From: Phocaeicola salanitronis DSM 18170
Lineage (GTDB): Bacteria; Bacteroidota; Bacteroidia; Bacteroidales; Bacteroidaceae
Length of the DNA stretch: 64,000 nucleotides
Reading direction: 5' to 3'
NCBI RefSeq assembly: GCF_000190575.1
Contig: NC_015164.1
Coordinates: 1,364,001-1,428,000, forward strand
This document shows positions 9,387-18,144 of this stretch, piece by piece. Each line of letters opens with the position of its first letter. The stretch's first letter is position 1. The notes under the pieces are model-generated. The model had not been told where the DNA came from and searched no databases. It saw only the letters and a list, made by a program, of their open reading frames with translations. Position numbers and translations under genes: made by a program.

Positions 9387-9425
9387 TTACGGTTCAACGC
9401 CGATACAAGTTACGGTAGAAACTTT

Positions 9426-9433
9426 TATTTTTG
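9426..9433 (+). promoter_or_regulatory. -7 box of the AraC-type gene
   Basis: TATTTTTG, 30 bp upstream of the start codon at 9463. The operator pair at 9351-9386 lies upstream of it too, so autoregulation is possible. Confidence 0.5.
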
Positions 9434-9462
9434 CGATACAAGAATGTAATGATGATACGAAT

Positions 9463-10371
9463 ATGAAAACAGATTTGATAAAAATGGATACGGTAGAAGA
9501 GTACAACAAACTGTTCGGACTGGAAACACTTCACCCGTTGGTGAATGTCATCGACCTTTCGGAAGCCACCCGATTCCCTATACGTTTCACTATCAATTAC
9601 GGCATCTATGCCCTGTTCTTGAAAGAAACCAAATGTGGCGATATCCGTTATGGAAGGCAGGTTTATGATTATCGGGAAGGCACGATTACCAGTTTCGCAC
9701 CGGGGCAGGTGTCGGAAACGGAAATGCTGGAAGGCATGAAGCCCACGGCACGCGGCATTGTGTTTCATCCCGATCTGATTAAAGGCACATCGCTCGGACA
9801 GGAAATCAAGTCTTATTCTTTCTTCTCTTACAATTCTACCGAAGCCCTGCACCTTTCGGACGAAGAGAAAAGCATCATCCTCGATTGTCTGGCTAAAATA
9901 AAAATGGAACTGACGCATCCGATAGACAAGTTGAGCAAACGGCTGATTGCAAGAAATATCCAGTTGCTGCTTGACTATTGTATGCGTTTTTATAACCGGC
10001 AATTCGTCACCCGCGAGAAATCAAACAAGGATATGCTGACCCGTTTCGAAGCTTTGCTCGACGATTATTTTCAAAGTGGAAAGTCGCGTACCAACGGACT
10101 GCCGACCGTACGGTATTTTGCCGATAAGGTATTTCTTTCTCCCAACTATTTCGGAGACCTTATTAAGAAAGAAACGGGAAAAAATCCGCAGGAATACATT
10201 CAGGGTAAAATCATAGATACTGCCAAAGACATGCTCGCCGATACGGAGAAGACCGTAAACCAGATTGCCGATGAATTGGGCTTTCAATATTCCCAACATT
10301 TCAACCGGGTATTTAAGAAAGTGGCAGGATATACGCCCAGCGAATACAGAAAACGGGTGGCTGCAGGATAA
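9463..10371 (+). CDS. AraC-family transcriptional regulator
   Basis: 302 residues. An N-terminal cupin-like sensor region (FTINYGIYALFLKETKCGDI, then FAPGQVSETEMLEG) is followed by the two helix-turn-helix units of AraC proteins near the C-terminus (VRYFADKVFLSPNYFGDLI and VNQIADELGFQYSQHFNRVF, ending GYTPSEYRKR). It diverges from the redox cluster, and matched 21-bp direct repeats sit before two cluster promoters, so it is probably the local activator, possibly sensing an aldehyde or oxidative signal. The effector is inference; the family assignment is firm. Confidence 0.93.
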   Translation: MKTDLIKMDTVEEYNKLFGLETLHPLVNVIDLSEATRFPIRFTINYGIYALFLKETKCGDIRYGRQVYDYREGTITSFAPGQVSETEMLEGMKPTARGIVFHPDLIKGTSLGQEIKSYSFFSYNSTEALHLSDEEKSIILDCLAKIKMELTHPIDKLSKRLIARNIQLLLDYCMRFYNRQFVTREKSNKDMLTRFEALLDDYFQSGKSRTNGLPTVRYFADKVFLSPNYFGDLIKKETGKNPQEYIQGKIIDTAKDMLADTEKTVNQIADELGFQYSQHFNRVFKKVAGYTPSEYRKRVAAG

Positions 10372-10465
10372 CAAATTTTCAGCGGCTTTATTTACACAAT
10401 CTTGTTGATACCATCATAGGTGCCTATATTGGTTTTATTTTCAATAAACATTAAAATCAAATATT

Positions 10466-11683
10466 ATGGCATCTATCAAACTTAAATTCCGCCCTTCGAC
10501 TGTCCCCGACAAAGAAGGCACACTCTATTTCCAAGTGTTACACCGCAGAAGCGTGCGATTGGCCTATACCGATTACCACATCAAGCCGGACGAATGGGAC
10601 GAAAAAGCATCGTTTATACGCATCACCGGCACACCAGAAAGGCAGGCGGAACTGCGACTGGCCATATCCAAAATACTATGGGACAGCAAGCAGCTCACTA
10701 CACTCATCACTGAAAAAGAACAGGCGTTAGCGGAATACACCGCCGATGACATTGTGTCAGCATTCAAGCTTCTCCCCCCATGCCGGACATGGTTCGACTT
10801 CATTCACAGCATGATTGCCCAAAAGATGCGTATAGGCAGAAACGGAACCGCCAAGACTTACCGTGACGCATTAGCAAGTTTCTCCCTGTTTAGGGATGGG
10901 GAAGACATCACCATCGACGCATTAGACACCGAAACGATGAACTTGTATGAAGCATGGCTGAAAGGACGAGGGGTAAAGCGCAACTCCTCGTCGTGCTACT
11001 TGCGCACGTTGCGCACCCTCTACCGCAAAGCAGTGGAAGCGGGTCTAACCACCGACAAGAACATCTTCCGCCACGTATTCACCGGATTCGCCAAGACCAC
11101 CAAACGTGCCATTCCATTGGACTACATCCGTACCATCAAACAACTTCAGCTTCCGGAAGGGTCGCCGCAGTCCTTTGCCAGAGACATGTTCATACTATGC
11201 ATCTACCTGCAAGGAATCTCGTTTGTAGACATGGCATACCTGAAGAAAAACGACATAAAAAACGGCAAACTGCAATACAGCCGAAAAAAAACCGGACAGG
11301 TTCTGAACATCAGTTGGGAACCTGCCATGCAAGACATTGTGGACACATACGCACACCTGACCATCGGAAGTCCATACCTGTTGCCTATCATTACCGTTCA
11401 AGACGGAACAGAACGTATCCAATACGAACGGATGGAACACAAAGTGAACTATCATTTAAAAAAAATAGGGACAATGGCAGGATTACAAATGCCGCTCACC
11501 ACATATACCGGCCGCCACAGCTGGGCAAGTACAATGAGAGATATGGGCGTCAGCCTATCCGTCATCAGCAAGGGGTTGGGACACGAAAGTCTGAAAACCA
11601 CGCAAATTTATCTTTCCTCCATTGACACGGAGGGTGTGGCAAAAGCCAACCGAAAAATGATAGGGAAAATTCTGCGACCTTAA
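10466..11683 (+). CDS. tyrosine-type recombinase (orphan)
   Basis: 405 residues with the Bacteroidetes phage-integrase layout: an arm-binding and SAM-like N-terminal part, then the catalytic domain. Visible catalytic residues are R350-H351 in TYTGRHSWAS, H373 in LGHESLKTTQ and Y382 in QIYLSSID. In relatives I know, the first-arginine region commonly reads YTRGMSF; here it is YLQGISF, so the residue before the glycine is Gln249. No cargo or second repeat tied to this gene is visible; it stands alone just left of the tRNA-Ser island. It may be what remains of another element. Confidence 0.9.
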   Translation: MASIKLKFRPSTVPDKEGTLYFQVLHRRSVRLAYTDYHIKPDEWDEKASFIRITGTPERQAELRLAISKILWDSKQLTTLITEKEQALAEYTADDIVSAFKLLPPCRTWFDFIHSMIAQKMRIGRNGTAKTYRDALASFSLFRDGEDITIDALDTETMNLYEAWLKGRGVKRNSSSCYLRTLRTLYRKAVEAGLTTDKNIFRHVFTGFAKTTKRAIPLDYIRTIKQLQLPEGSPQSFARDMFILCIYLQGISFVDMAYLKKNDIKNGKLQYSRKKTGQVLNISWEPAMQDIVDTYAHLTIGSPYLLPIITVQDGTERIQYERMEHKVNYHLKKIGTMAGLQMPLTTYTGRHSWASTMRDMGVSLSVISKGLGHESLKTTQIYLSSIDTEGVAKANRKMIGKILRP

Positions 11684-11740
11684 AACGACCTGAAATATTC
11701 GAAAAAGTTCATAGCTATAATATAAAAACAGTTAAGTAAC

Positions 11741-11827
11741 CGCCTTACACAACTGACAAGCAAGGAAGCCGAACTCCTTATCAACCTAGCACGCTATGAA
11801 CATGACAATCCCAGCTATGTGAAATAG
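11741..11827 (+). pseudogene. short 3' coding remnant
   Basis: An open stretch reading LTSKEAELLINLARYEHDN and ending at TAG, without a start or upstream domain. It looks like the last codons of a lost gene between the orphan recombinase and the island edge. Family unknown; weak support. Confidence 0.25.
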
Positions 11828-11843
11828 GAATGGGGAAACAAGA

Positions 11844-11876
11844 AAAGCACCGCAATCTACTGATTTACGGTGCTTT
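11844..11876 (-). terminator. hairpin terminator at the island's left edge
   Basis: Stem AAAGCACCG (11844-11852) pairs with CGGTGCTTT (11868-11876); read leftward it is followed by a T-rich run. Its position just beyond the att repeat mirrors the hairpin beyond tRNA-Ser at 18085-18116, so it may be the tRNA's original chromosomal terminator. Confidence 0.6.
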
Positions 11877-11916
11877 ATGCTTTAAACTGACGGCTCATTT
11901 GAATGCCTTGTTTTCA

Positions 11917-11935
11917 GTTTCAGCGGAGAGACAGG
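11917..11935. repeat. island att site, left direct repeat
   Basis: GTTTCAGCGGAGAGACAGG, identical to 18145-18163 at the 3' end of tRNA-Ser. The following bases also resemble the T-arm (gatt.gaacc pattern) but with changes, so this is a partial tRNA end and not a working tRNA. Confidence 0.75.
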
Positions 11936-11999
11936 ATTATGAACCTTTCTCTCCAAAATCCTTATGAATCAACATTTTAATTCAGTTCAATTTTTCAAG

Positions 12000-12010
12000 T
12001 GTAACGATTT
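12000..12010. promoter_or_regulatory. candidate integrase arm-type site, left
   Basis: TGTAACGATTT lies 65 bp inside the left att repeat. The same word occurs inside the right end at 18008-18018 and inverted at about 17977-17987, suggesting recombinase arm sites. Confidence 0.4.
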
Positions 12011-12067
12011 AGTAACTGAAAACTGTCTTTTTGTGTCACTCATAGACTTTCGCTTGTCTAAACTTTA

Positions 12068-12190
12068 TCATTGCAGGATTTCCGCTTCCTCCTTCGGCAC
12101 GTTGTCTTTCTTGAAAACATAGTCCGCTATGCGGTCTATCTTCTCCATCATCGTCTTCACGACCTCATTGTCCATCGTTATTATTTCCAT
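12068..12190 (-). CDS. small charged protein, 40 residues
   Basis: ATG at 12190 opens a 40-codon frame beginning MEIITMDNEVVKTMMEKIDR and ending PKEEAEILQ. A CACCTTTG -7-like box (12214-12221, read leftward) lies just upstream, giving a leader of about 17 nt. The predicted peptide is a single amphipathic helix. It lies at the left edge of the island, downstream of the helicase gene. Function unknown; it may be the remnant of a longer mobile-element protein. Confidence 0.4.
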   Translation of the reverse strand: MEIITMDNEVVKTMMEKIDRIADYVFKKDNVPKEEAEILQ

Positions 12191-12320
12191 ATCCTTCCGT
12201 ATTGGTTACGCTGCAAAGGTGCGCAACTCCACGCAGGCACAATCCATAGTATTTCCATAGTAGGGAATGATTTTCCCTATTTTTCTTCCATAATCCCCGT
12301 TTCCCCCGCATACGGGCACA

Positions 12321-12365
12321 AAAAAAAAGCGACTCCATCCGGCACTGAAGCACGGATGAAGCCGC
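12321..12365 (-). terminator. terminator after the helicase-nuclease gene
   Basis: Read leftward, a GC-rich stem (12353-12365 with 12329-12341, two mismatches) is followed directly by a run of T residues (12321-12328). It is well placed to end the island transcript. Confidence 0.65.
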
Positions 12366-12429
12366 CATATCTAACGTTCTTATATATTATAACAGTTTAC
12401 AAAATCATTCTAAATGTAGTGATAATATT

Positions 12430-14961
12430 TTATTTTTTTCGTATCCAAGATTCTGTATAAAGACTTTCAATATCCTTTACATTTAATTTATTAGCATTTA
12501 TAAAATCCTGAATCTTATCATCTTCGATCTCATGAATATTATAAGGTTTAAATTCCTTAACAAAAGATTTTATAGCATTCTTAAACTGTTTAATCTTTTT
12601 CTTATTCATGATTTCTACCTCATGTGTAAAATCAGCTTCATAGGATAATTTATTAGTAGGAATTATTAGAATTCTTTTTACATATACATCTTTGCCATAT
12701 TCGTTCTCAAACCATCCACAATGTGAATTCATTTGTCCTACTTCATGCTTATTTATAGTTTCACGGCTTTCACTAACTTCACTTTTACATTCAAGTAAAA
12801 TGAATTTATGTTCAATACCACCCCATAAATTATCTGGTCCCTTACGAATTTCTTTATCGGGTCTTTGACTTATAAAACCTAATAACAGGCCTATATTCTG
12901 CAAAGCCATTTCAAATTTTTCTGCATTCACTCCAAACGAAAAATCATTTAAAATACCATCTACAGCTAACATCAATTCGCTATAATCATTATATTGAGCA
13001 ATCCATTTCTTTATTCTATGAATTCTAGAATCATTAATAATGTTAATCTTTTTATAAGTTATTCCATCTTTTGGTTTTAATAAATGTAGATTACAATTAA
13101 AAGCCGCTTTTTGAAGTCGATTAGATTCAGTTTTACTAATGAAATATTTATATCGTGCCAATATTTGTAAATACCATCCTTTTTCAGAGTCTTCAGTTAT
13201 GTATTTATCCAATATCGCTTGAATTTGATTACATGCGTCTTCATAATTCTTTTGCATAGAAAAAATCTCTGCTTTTTTCTCTAGCTCCAATATTTCATAA
13301 ATATTATTTTTATTTTCTAAAACTGGAATTTTATCCATTTCTTCACGATAAAATTCTTTCCACCCCTCATCTCTTTTTATTACAGCTTGGGATATTAACG
13401 ATGCTACTACTTTCAGACTAGGTTCATCTGCTTTAAGTTCATCCTTCGCCATTTCTGCAATTTGGAAACCAATATCAATTTGTTTCCTTGTTTGGGAAGA
13501 AAAATATTTATTAGTTTTTATGCTCCTAATAAACTTCACTAAATCAGCACCAATTAATAAAATAACACTATAGTCTTTTTCACCTCTAACACTTCTTCCC
13601 AAACCTTGTTCTATTTTTTGAGCCAAACGAATATTGATAACATCGCTATTAATTCTACACTGTTCTTCATATCGATCTACCAATGAATTAAAATATGGCA
13701 TTGAGTCAATAATTAATAAACGACAAGATTCATCTGGTAAATCAATTCCATCATATCTATTTATTATTACTACTGTATTACTGGTTTTACCGGCTTTCAA
13801 ATCTGAAATGTTAGCAAAAATATTTTTTGAGTTAGTAATAGTAGAGCCTAAATGATAATATTGTTCCGATCTGCGAAGACTTGGAACAATTGCTACTCTA
13901 CCAAAATGCATTTTATCATTAGGTTTTGCGAATTGGCTTACTATTAAATCACGATCTAGTGACTCATCAATTAATGATGGTATCAAAATCATTTTTTCAC
14001 CAGACCACTTTTGCTCAGTATTGATTAAAGGATTCTTTATTGCGTTAACATCAAATCCTAAACCTTTTATAAAAAAAGAATCATCCTGAGTCGTAGCAGA
14101 CATTAATATTCTTTGATTTGCATTAGCAAATGAACCAAAACTTCCAATAGGAATATTATATGGAAGTATTTCTATACCTTTACCTGTAACAAAAGCCTGA
14201 CAATCCTCAAGATTATTTTTTATTAAAGGCCATATAAACATCAGCTCATCGTCATCTTTATGTTTAGACAACAGACTGGTAATCTCACTTTTTTTATCAA
14301 TCCAAGACCAATATGGAATAGGAAGTAAAGCTTCATAATCACCATTGCAAATATCCAAAAAATCACCTTCACCTTGATCTGACAAATCTTCCTTAAAAAG
14401 TGTCAATATTTCTGCATATATTGGTTTTTCCCTCGGAATCCTAATAGTAAAAGAATCTTTTATAGAATCAATACATGCATGTGAATCATCTAAAATGATA
14501 GTCCCGATATGTGTGGAAAAGTTATTAATTCCAAAAATAGTTTTTCCATTAAATATTTTTTGAACGTGTACAATTAAAATTCGCTTTCCTTCAATGAAGT
14601 CGTTAGGTAAACTATTATCACTTTCTATTACACAATATGGAATACCAAATTTTTCAGCTTCTTTAGCAACTTGTTGTGACAAATAGATATTAGGGCACAC
14701 AAAAGCACAAGGTCCCTCGCCTTGATTTATCTTAGACTGAAGTATTAATAACCCTATTAAAGTTTTACCTTCTCCAGTATGGAGTTTGATAATCAGATTC
14801 TTGTCTTTCTGCTTATGTTTAAACCATTCATCCAATATTTTATATTGTACAGGTCTTAATGGACCTGTAACACTTCTTCTATCCAATTCATCATAAATCT
14901 CTAATGGATTTATCTTCTTTTCAACTTCTTTTTTTCCTAACTTCTTCCTAAAATCAATCAT
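12430..14961 (-). CDS. SF2 helicase with C-terminal PD-(D/E)XK nuclease
   Basis: 843 residues, visibly richer in A/T than its neighbours. Helicase motifs in order: LRPVQYKILDEWF (Q-motif region, about 35), Walker A HTGEGKT (61-67), motif II as DDSH (158-161), SAT (288-290) and motif VI QGLGRSVR (452-459). A helical linker follows. The C-terminal part then has a restriction-like nuclease signature: E681 in a helix, GPD (708-710), FILLECKSE with E724-x-K726, and Q743. A one-gene helicase-nuclease on a tRNA-borne island suggests anti-phage or anti-plasmid defence, but no experiment or exact family match is available to me. Hachiman-type HamB with its nuclease fused in is one comparison; a Type III restriction relative is another. 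Confidence 0.85.
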   Translation of the reverse strand: MIDFRKKLGKKEVEKKINPLEIYDELDRRSVTGPLRPVQYKILDEWFKHKQKDKNLIIKLHTGEGKTLIGLLILQSKINQGEGPCAFVCPNIYLSQQVAKEAEKFGIPYCVIESDNSLPNDFIEGKRILIVHVQKIFNGKTIFGINNFSTHIGTIILDDSHACIDSIKDSFTIRIPREKPIYAEILTLFKEDLSDQGEGDFLDICNGDYEALLPIPYWSWIDKKSEITSLLSKHKDDDELMFIWPLIKNNLEDCQAFVTGKGIEILPYNIPIGSFGSFANANQRILMSATTQDDSFFIKGLGFDVNAIKNPLINTEQKWSGEKMILIPSLIDESLDRDLIVSQFAKPNDKMHFGRVAIVPSLRRSEQYYHLGSTITNSKNIFANISDLKAGKTSNTVVIINRYDGIDLPDESCRLLIIDSMPYFNSLVDRYEEQCRINSDVINIRLAQKIEQGLGRSVRGEKDYSVILLIGADLVKFIRSIKTNKYFSSQTRKQIDIGFQIAEMAKDELKADEPSLKVVASLISQAVIKRDEGWKEFYREEMDKIPVLENKNNIYEILELEKKAEIFSMQKNYEDACNQIQAILDKYITEDSEKGWYLQILARYKYFISKTESNRLQKAAFNCNLHLLKPKDGITYKKINIINDSRIHRIKKWIAQYNDYSELMLAVDGILNDFSFGVNAEKFEMALQNIGLLLGFISQRPDKEIRKGPDNLWGGIEHKFILLECKSEVSESRETINKHEVGQMNSHCGWFENEYGKDVYVKRILIIPTNKLSYEADFTHEVEIMNKKKIKQFKNAIKSFVKEFKPYNIHEIEDDKIQDFINANKLNVKDIESLYTESWIRKK

Positions 14962-15058
14962 AACTCAAAGTATTTTAATGTTGTATATTTTTACTTAATA
15001 CGTACGCCATTTCTTCAACGACAAACAAATATAGAAAAATAAATTGAATATTAATCAA

Positions 15059-16000
15059 TTATACAGTCTTCCCCAGAAACACCCCGATAACCGACAATGC
15101 CCCAAGTTGCTTCATCTTTCGTTGCAGTTGCCTGAAGCTCTCCCCGGTCGTGAGTACATCATCCAGCAGGACAACATTCTTTCCTCTGATATACCGCCGT
15201 GTGAATTGCAGATTCCGCAGTATGTCCTTATCCTTTCCTTTTCCTTTCAGCTGCTCGCGGTCTTCCTCTATCCAGATGGCTTTGAAACCGTCCGTAATGC
15301 CCAGCCATTCCGATAGGTAGTAGCATACCACCGGAAAGCGTTTCCGCTGTCTCTCCCTTGTCGATGCGGGTATAGGTATCAGTACCGTGTCTTCCTTCGT
15401 TCCGTTGAATCCCGCATGTTTCAGACACAGTGCCAGTATCCGTGCGACCAGCTCGCCGCAGTATCCTCCTTCCTTAAAACGGAATATCAGGTTGCTTACC
15501 CGTTTCTGGTGTGTATCCGTCTTTTCAATCTTCGTTGGGTAATAGTCATGCAGGTAGTGGCACCTGCACCCGTCTATAAGAACTTCTCCCTTGAACATTG
15601 TTTCGTACGGATAGAAATCCATTTTCTTCTCCCTTTCAAACGTAAAGTTCAGCACATCCCTCATCATGGCATTCCATTCCTTCGACCTGCCCAGCGAATA
15701 CCATCCCGCATGTTTCCCGGCTTCCATCAGGCACATACCGATTTCCATCGCTTCGCTGAACCGCTGGTGCGAGACGATGTACCACCCGTGTTTCCGGCAC
15801 AGACCGGCAAACTCCTTTATGTCCGCAGTCAGGAAGTACATCATGCCTTCCTCTCTGATGACTACCGTCAGTTCCGACTTCGGTTTCTCCCTGCTGAACA
15901 GGCTTTCGCTGTAATTCACTCCGTGCCATACCGACTCCGTGCATTCCTCATCGCAGAACTGCACTTCCACCTCTTCAAGCAGGTCAAATTCTTCCACCAT
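15059..16000 (-). CDS. ComF-like phosphoribosyltransferase-domain protein
   Basis: 313 residues. The C-terminal half has the type I phosphoribosyltransferase layout of ComF-like proteins: LIPIPASTRERQRKRFPVVC (from 207) and the PRPP loop VVLLDDVLTTGES (276-288). The N-terminal 130 residues have no family I recognise (HGWYIVSHQRFSEAMEIGM is a marker). ComF proteins support DNA uptake in other bacteria; genes of this shape also occur on Bacteroides mobile elements. It lies 97 bp upstream of the helicase gene on the island and has GC content more like the chromosome, so the two may not share a history. Confidence 0.75.
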   Translation of the reverse strand: MVEEFDLLEEVEVQFCDEECTESVWHGVNYSESLFSREKPKSELTVVIREEGMMYFLTADIKEFAGLCRKHGWYIVSHQRFSEAMEIGMCLMEAGKHAGWYSLGRSKEWNAMMRDVLNFTFEREKKMDFYPYETMFKGEVLIDGCRCHYLHDYYPTKIEKTDTHQKRVSNLIFRFKEGGYCGELVARILALCLKHAGFNGTKEDTVLIPIPASTRERQRKRFPVVCYYLSEWLGITDGFKAIWIEEDREQLKGKGKDKDILRNLQFTRRYIRGKNVVLLDDVLTTGESFRQLQRKMKQLGALSVIGVFLGKTV

Positions 16001-16108
16001 ACCGTTTCTGTCTTTAATTACAGGTTTAAGAGGGATTTAAGTTACACATTATTATCGGTTTACGGATAAGCGCGTTTACGGTTTTATATTTTTTAACTTA
16101 TATAAAAC

Positions 16109-16154
16109 ACGTGTCGGGACAGCCTCCCGAACAGGGGAGACTATCCCGACACGT
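16109..16154 (-). terminator. hairpin after the RhuM-like gene
   Basis: ACGTGTCGGGA (16109-16119) is inverted at 16144-16154, with a second small GC stem inside. It lies between the RhuM-like gene and the ComF-like gene and followed by a T/A-rich tract leftward; likely a terminator or attenuator. Confidence 0.55.
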
Positions 16155-16177
16155 ATATCCGCCATATCCTGCGGCTT

Positions 16178-16591
16178 TCAGTTCCAGCTGTTTCTCTTTT
16201 CGCCGCTCATGCAGAGAATCACCGTACTTTTCTTCTTTTCAAATGATTCTGCCAACCGTCTTGCAGCCCACTTTCTGAATGCCTCGCATTTCAGTCCCTT
16301 CATGCGGAATCCCAATGCAATGATGGTTGCCAGACTGTAGAGGTCCACACTGCAATTTTTTCCGTTATAGGTGAAATGTTCGACCCGCACATCCCGGTAT
16401 TCATCAAAGTCTCCGGTTTTTGCAAGGGATTTCAGTCCGGCATTTACCGACTGTACAAACACGCCATACGCCCGTGCGATGTCGCATTTCGGCAACCATA
16501 CCTCGCCCTTGTCGTCCGTTTCTATCCTTACGCTCACCTTATCAGGTGCATTGCGGTTATATTCCACTTCAAAATTGCCAAATCTCACCAT
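16178..16591 (-). CDS. RhuM-like small protein
   Basis: 137 residues. The segment VDLYSLATIIALGFRMKG followed by CEAFRKWAARRLAESF matches the pattern of RhuM/virulence-type proteins (helix, GYR-like turn, then FR.WA). The full family is usually longer (about 300 residues), so this is a short version or a truncation. RhuM proteins are common on mobile elements and are thought to act with Fic/Doc or restriction systems, without a proven activity. Here it sits between the integrase and the ComF-like gene. Confidence 0.6.
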   Translation of the reverse strand: MVRFGNFEVEYNRNAPDKVSVRIETDDKGEVWLPKCDIARAYGVFVQSVNAGLKSLAKTGDFDEYRDVRVEHFTYNGKNCSVDLYSLATIIALGFRMKGLKCEAFRKWAARRLAESFEKKKSTVILCMSGEKRNSWN

Positions 16592-16635
16592 AATAGTTGC
16601 TTTTATACATTATATATGGAATCTCAGTATGGAGG

Positions 16636-17850
16636 TCATAACATGGCATCCAGTTTTCCCGCAAGGACCTCCATATCCTTTCTTATCTTCTCATTGGTTA
16701 TGCGGGCATAGATTTGCGTCGTTTCAATGTTCGTATGCCCCAGCATTTTCGACACCGTTTCAATCGGCACGCCTTTAGCCAGAGTAGTGGTCGTAGCAAA
16801 CGTGTGACGTGCCAGGTGGAAGGTAATATTTTTATTTATACCGCACAAATCCGCAATCTCTTTTAAGTAAGAATTAAGTTTTTGATTGCTCAGCACAGGC
16901 AGCAACTGACCTTTGGGGAGCTGACCTTCATATTTCTGGAGTATCGCCTGCGGTATCTTCAGCAGCGGCACGTTTACCGGAGTATCTGTCTTATGACGGT
17001 GCGTCATGATCCACGGCTTCCCGTCAAACGAGATTCTGATGTCGCTTGCCTTCAGTTCCTTCACGTCCACATATGATAATCCCGTGTAACAGGAGAACAG
17101 GAACACGTCCCGTACCTGTTCCAGTCTTTTAGTCGGAAACTTCTTCTTCATTATCTTTTGCAGTTCCGCATCCGTCAGATAACCTCTGTCCACACGTTTC
17201 AGTCTGATTTTATAATTTGAAAACGGGTCAGTATAAATCCAACCGTTGTTTTTGGCGATGATTACAATCATCTTGAACGTCTGCATGAATTTTGCCGTAG
17301 TATTCTCATTGCATTTGCTTTCCGTTCTCAGATAGTTCTCGAAGTCCGTAATGAACATATGGCCGATTTCCTTCAGTGATATATCCGAAATATTGTATTT
17401 CACTTTCATAAATTCCTCCAGCCTCCGGTAGCAGCGGTCATACTTCGCGAGGGTGGCAGGAGTCTTGCTGATGCCGACCAGTTTTCTTGCATCCTCATTG
17501 TGTTTCTTGAAAAGTTCCAGCAGTGTTCTTTGTTTCGCCGTTATTCCCAAAAACGCATTGCGTATTTTTTCTACCGTTACGAATGACTCATGCACTTCAA
17601 TATCCCGGTAGTGGTTTTTCAGCGAAGCACGGATGTCCTCCAATGTTTCATTCAACTGGCGGGCTTTCTGTGTATTTCCTTTCGCCTTGCCCAATGTGGT
17701 ATCCCATTTATCAGGTTCTATATCCAGCTTTGAGCTGAATTGAGAAATTTCACCGTTAAGCGACAGACGAATCATAATACCCGCTTTTCCTTCCTTGTTC
17801 AGATAGTTCTTTCTTAGATAGAACAGAATCTTAAATGTACTCTTACTCAT
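16636..17850 (-). CDS. IntDOT-like tyrosine integrase
   Basis: 404 residues from the ATG at 17850, where the conserved N-terminus begins (MSKSTFKILFYLRKNYLNKE); longer starts add unrelated residues. The catalytic domain shows K287, H345 and R348 in FHLARHTFAT, H372 in LGHTNIETTQ and nucleophile Y381 in QIYARIT. S259 occupies the first-arginine position, as is known for the Bacteroides IntDOT group. The gene lies about 300 bp inside the right end of the island and would catalyse its insertion into tRNA-Ser. NBU2-type elements also use tRNA-Ser genes. Confidence 0.93.
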   Translation of the reverse strand: MSKSTFKILFYLRKNYLNKEGKAGIMIRLSLNGEISQFSSKLDIEPDKWDTTLGKAKGNTQKARQLNETLEDIRASLKNHYRDIEVHESFVTVEKIRNAFLGITAKQRTLLELFKKHNEDARKLVGISKTPATLAKYDRCYRRLEEFMKVKYNISDISLKEIGHMFITDFENYLRTESKCNENTTAKFMQTFKMIVIIAKNNGWIYTDPFSNYKIRLKRVDRGYLTDAELQKIMKKKFPTKRLEQVRDVFLFSCYTGLSYVDVKELKASDIRISFDGKPWIMTHRHKTDTPVNVPLLKIPQAILQKYEGQLPKGQLLPVLSNQKLNSYLKEIADLCGINKNITFHLARHTFATTTTLAKGVPIETVSKMLGHTNIETTQIYARITNEKIRKDMEVLAGKLDAML

Positions 17851-17975
17851 ATCCTTTTTTAATTTAGCTCCGTTACAGTGGGTGTAATGACTTCCCTCTG
17901 CAAAGGAATAATTAATAATTGGGTTATAAGCAGACATTTGAACGTCAATGAGCGACAAATCAAGGACTTACATCG

Positions 17976-18019
17976 AAAATCGTTACAGAAGATTTTCCCG
18001 ATTTTCCTGTAACGATTTT
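17976..18019. promoter_or_regulatory. 13-bp inverted repeat, integrase arm or operator site
   Basis: AAAATCGTTACAG (17976-17988) is perfectly inverted at 18007-18019. The word CGTTACA/TGTAACG recurs several times between the integrase start and the tRNA, and once inside the left end at 12000. It could bind the integrase or an excisionase. Confidence 0.5.
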
Positions 18020-18084
18020 GTAACGGAACTTTGTCTGAAGTGGGCATTTTAATGTCTTTCGGTTGTCCACCGGATAAATAGAAA

Positions 18085-18116
18085 AAGTCCCGTAAAACGT
18101 TGATTTTACGGGACTT
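18085..18116 (-). terminator. terminator downstream of tRNA-Ser
   Basis: A perfect 13-bp stem (AAGTCCCGTAAAA with its inverse), 6-nt loop, then TTTTTCTATTT when read leftward. It ends the tRNA-Ser transcript and probably came in with the island. Confidence 0.8.
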
Positions 18117-18144
18117 GTCTTAATTTGACTACCTAATGTCTTAG

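Noticed and set aside
9394..10002. 202-codon leftward frame opposite the AraC-type gene
   Set aside because: Antisense shadow of a clear regulator gene.
11917..11960. Second tRNA-Ser gene
   Set aside because: Only the 3' end matches, with a disrupted T-arm and no D-arm or anticodon arm; it is an attachment-site copy.
16636..17850. Loss of the first catalytic arginine (Ser259) as evidence of an inactive integrase
   Set aside because: Ser at this position is characteristic of the active IntDOT group.
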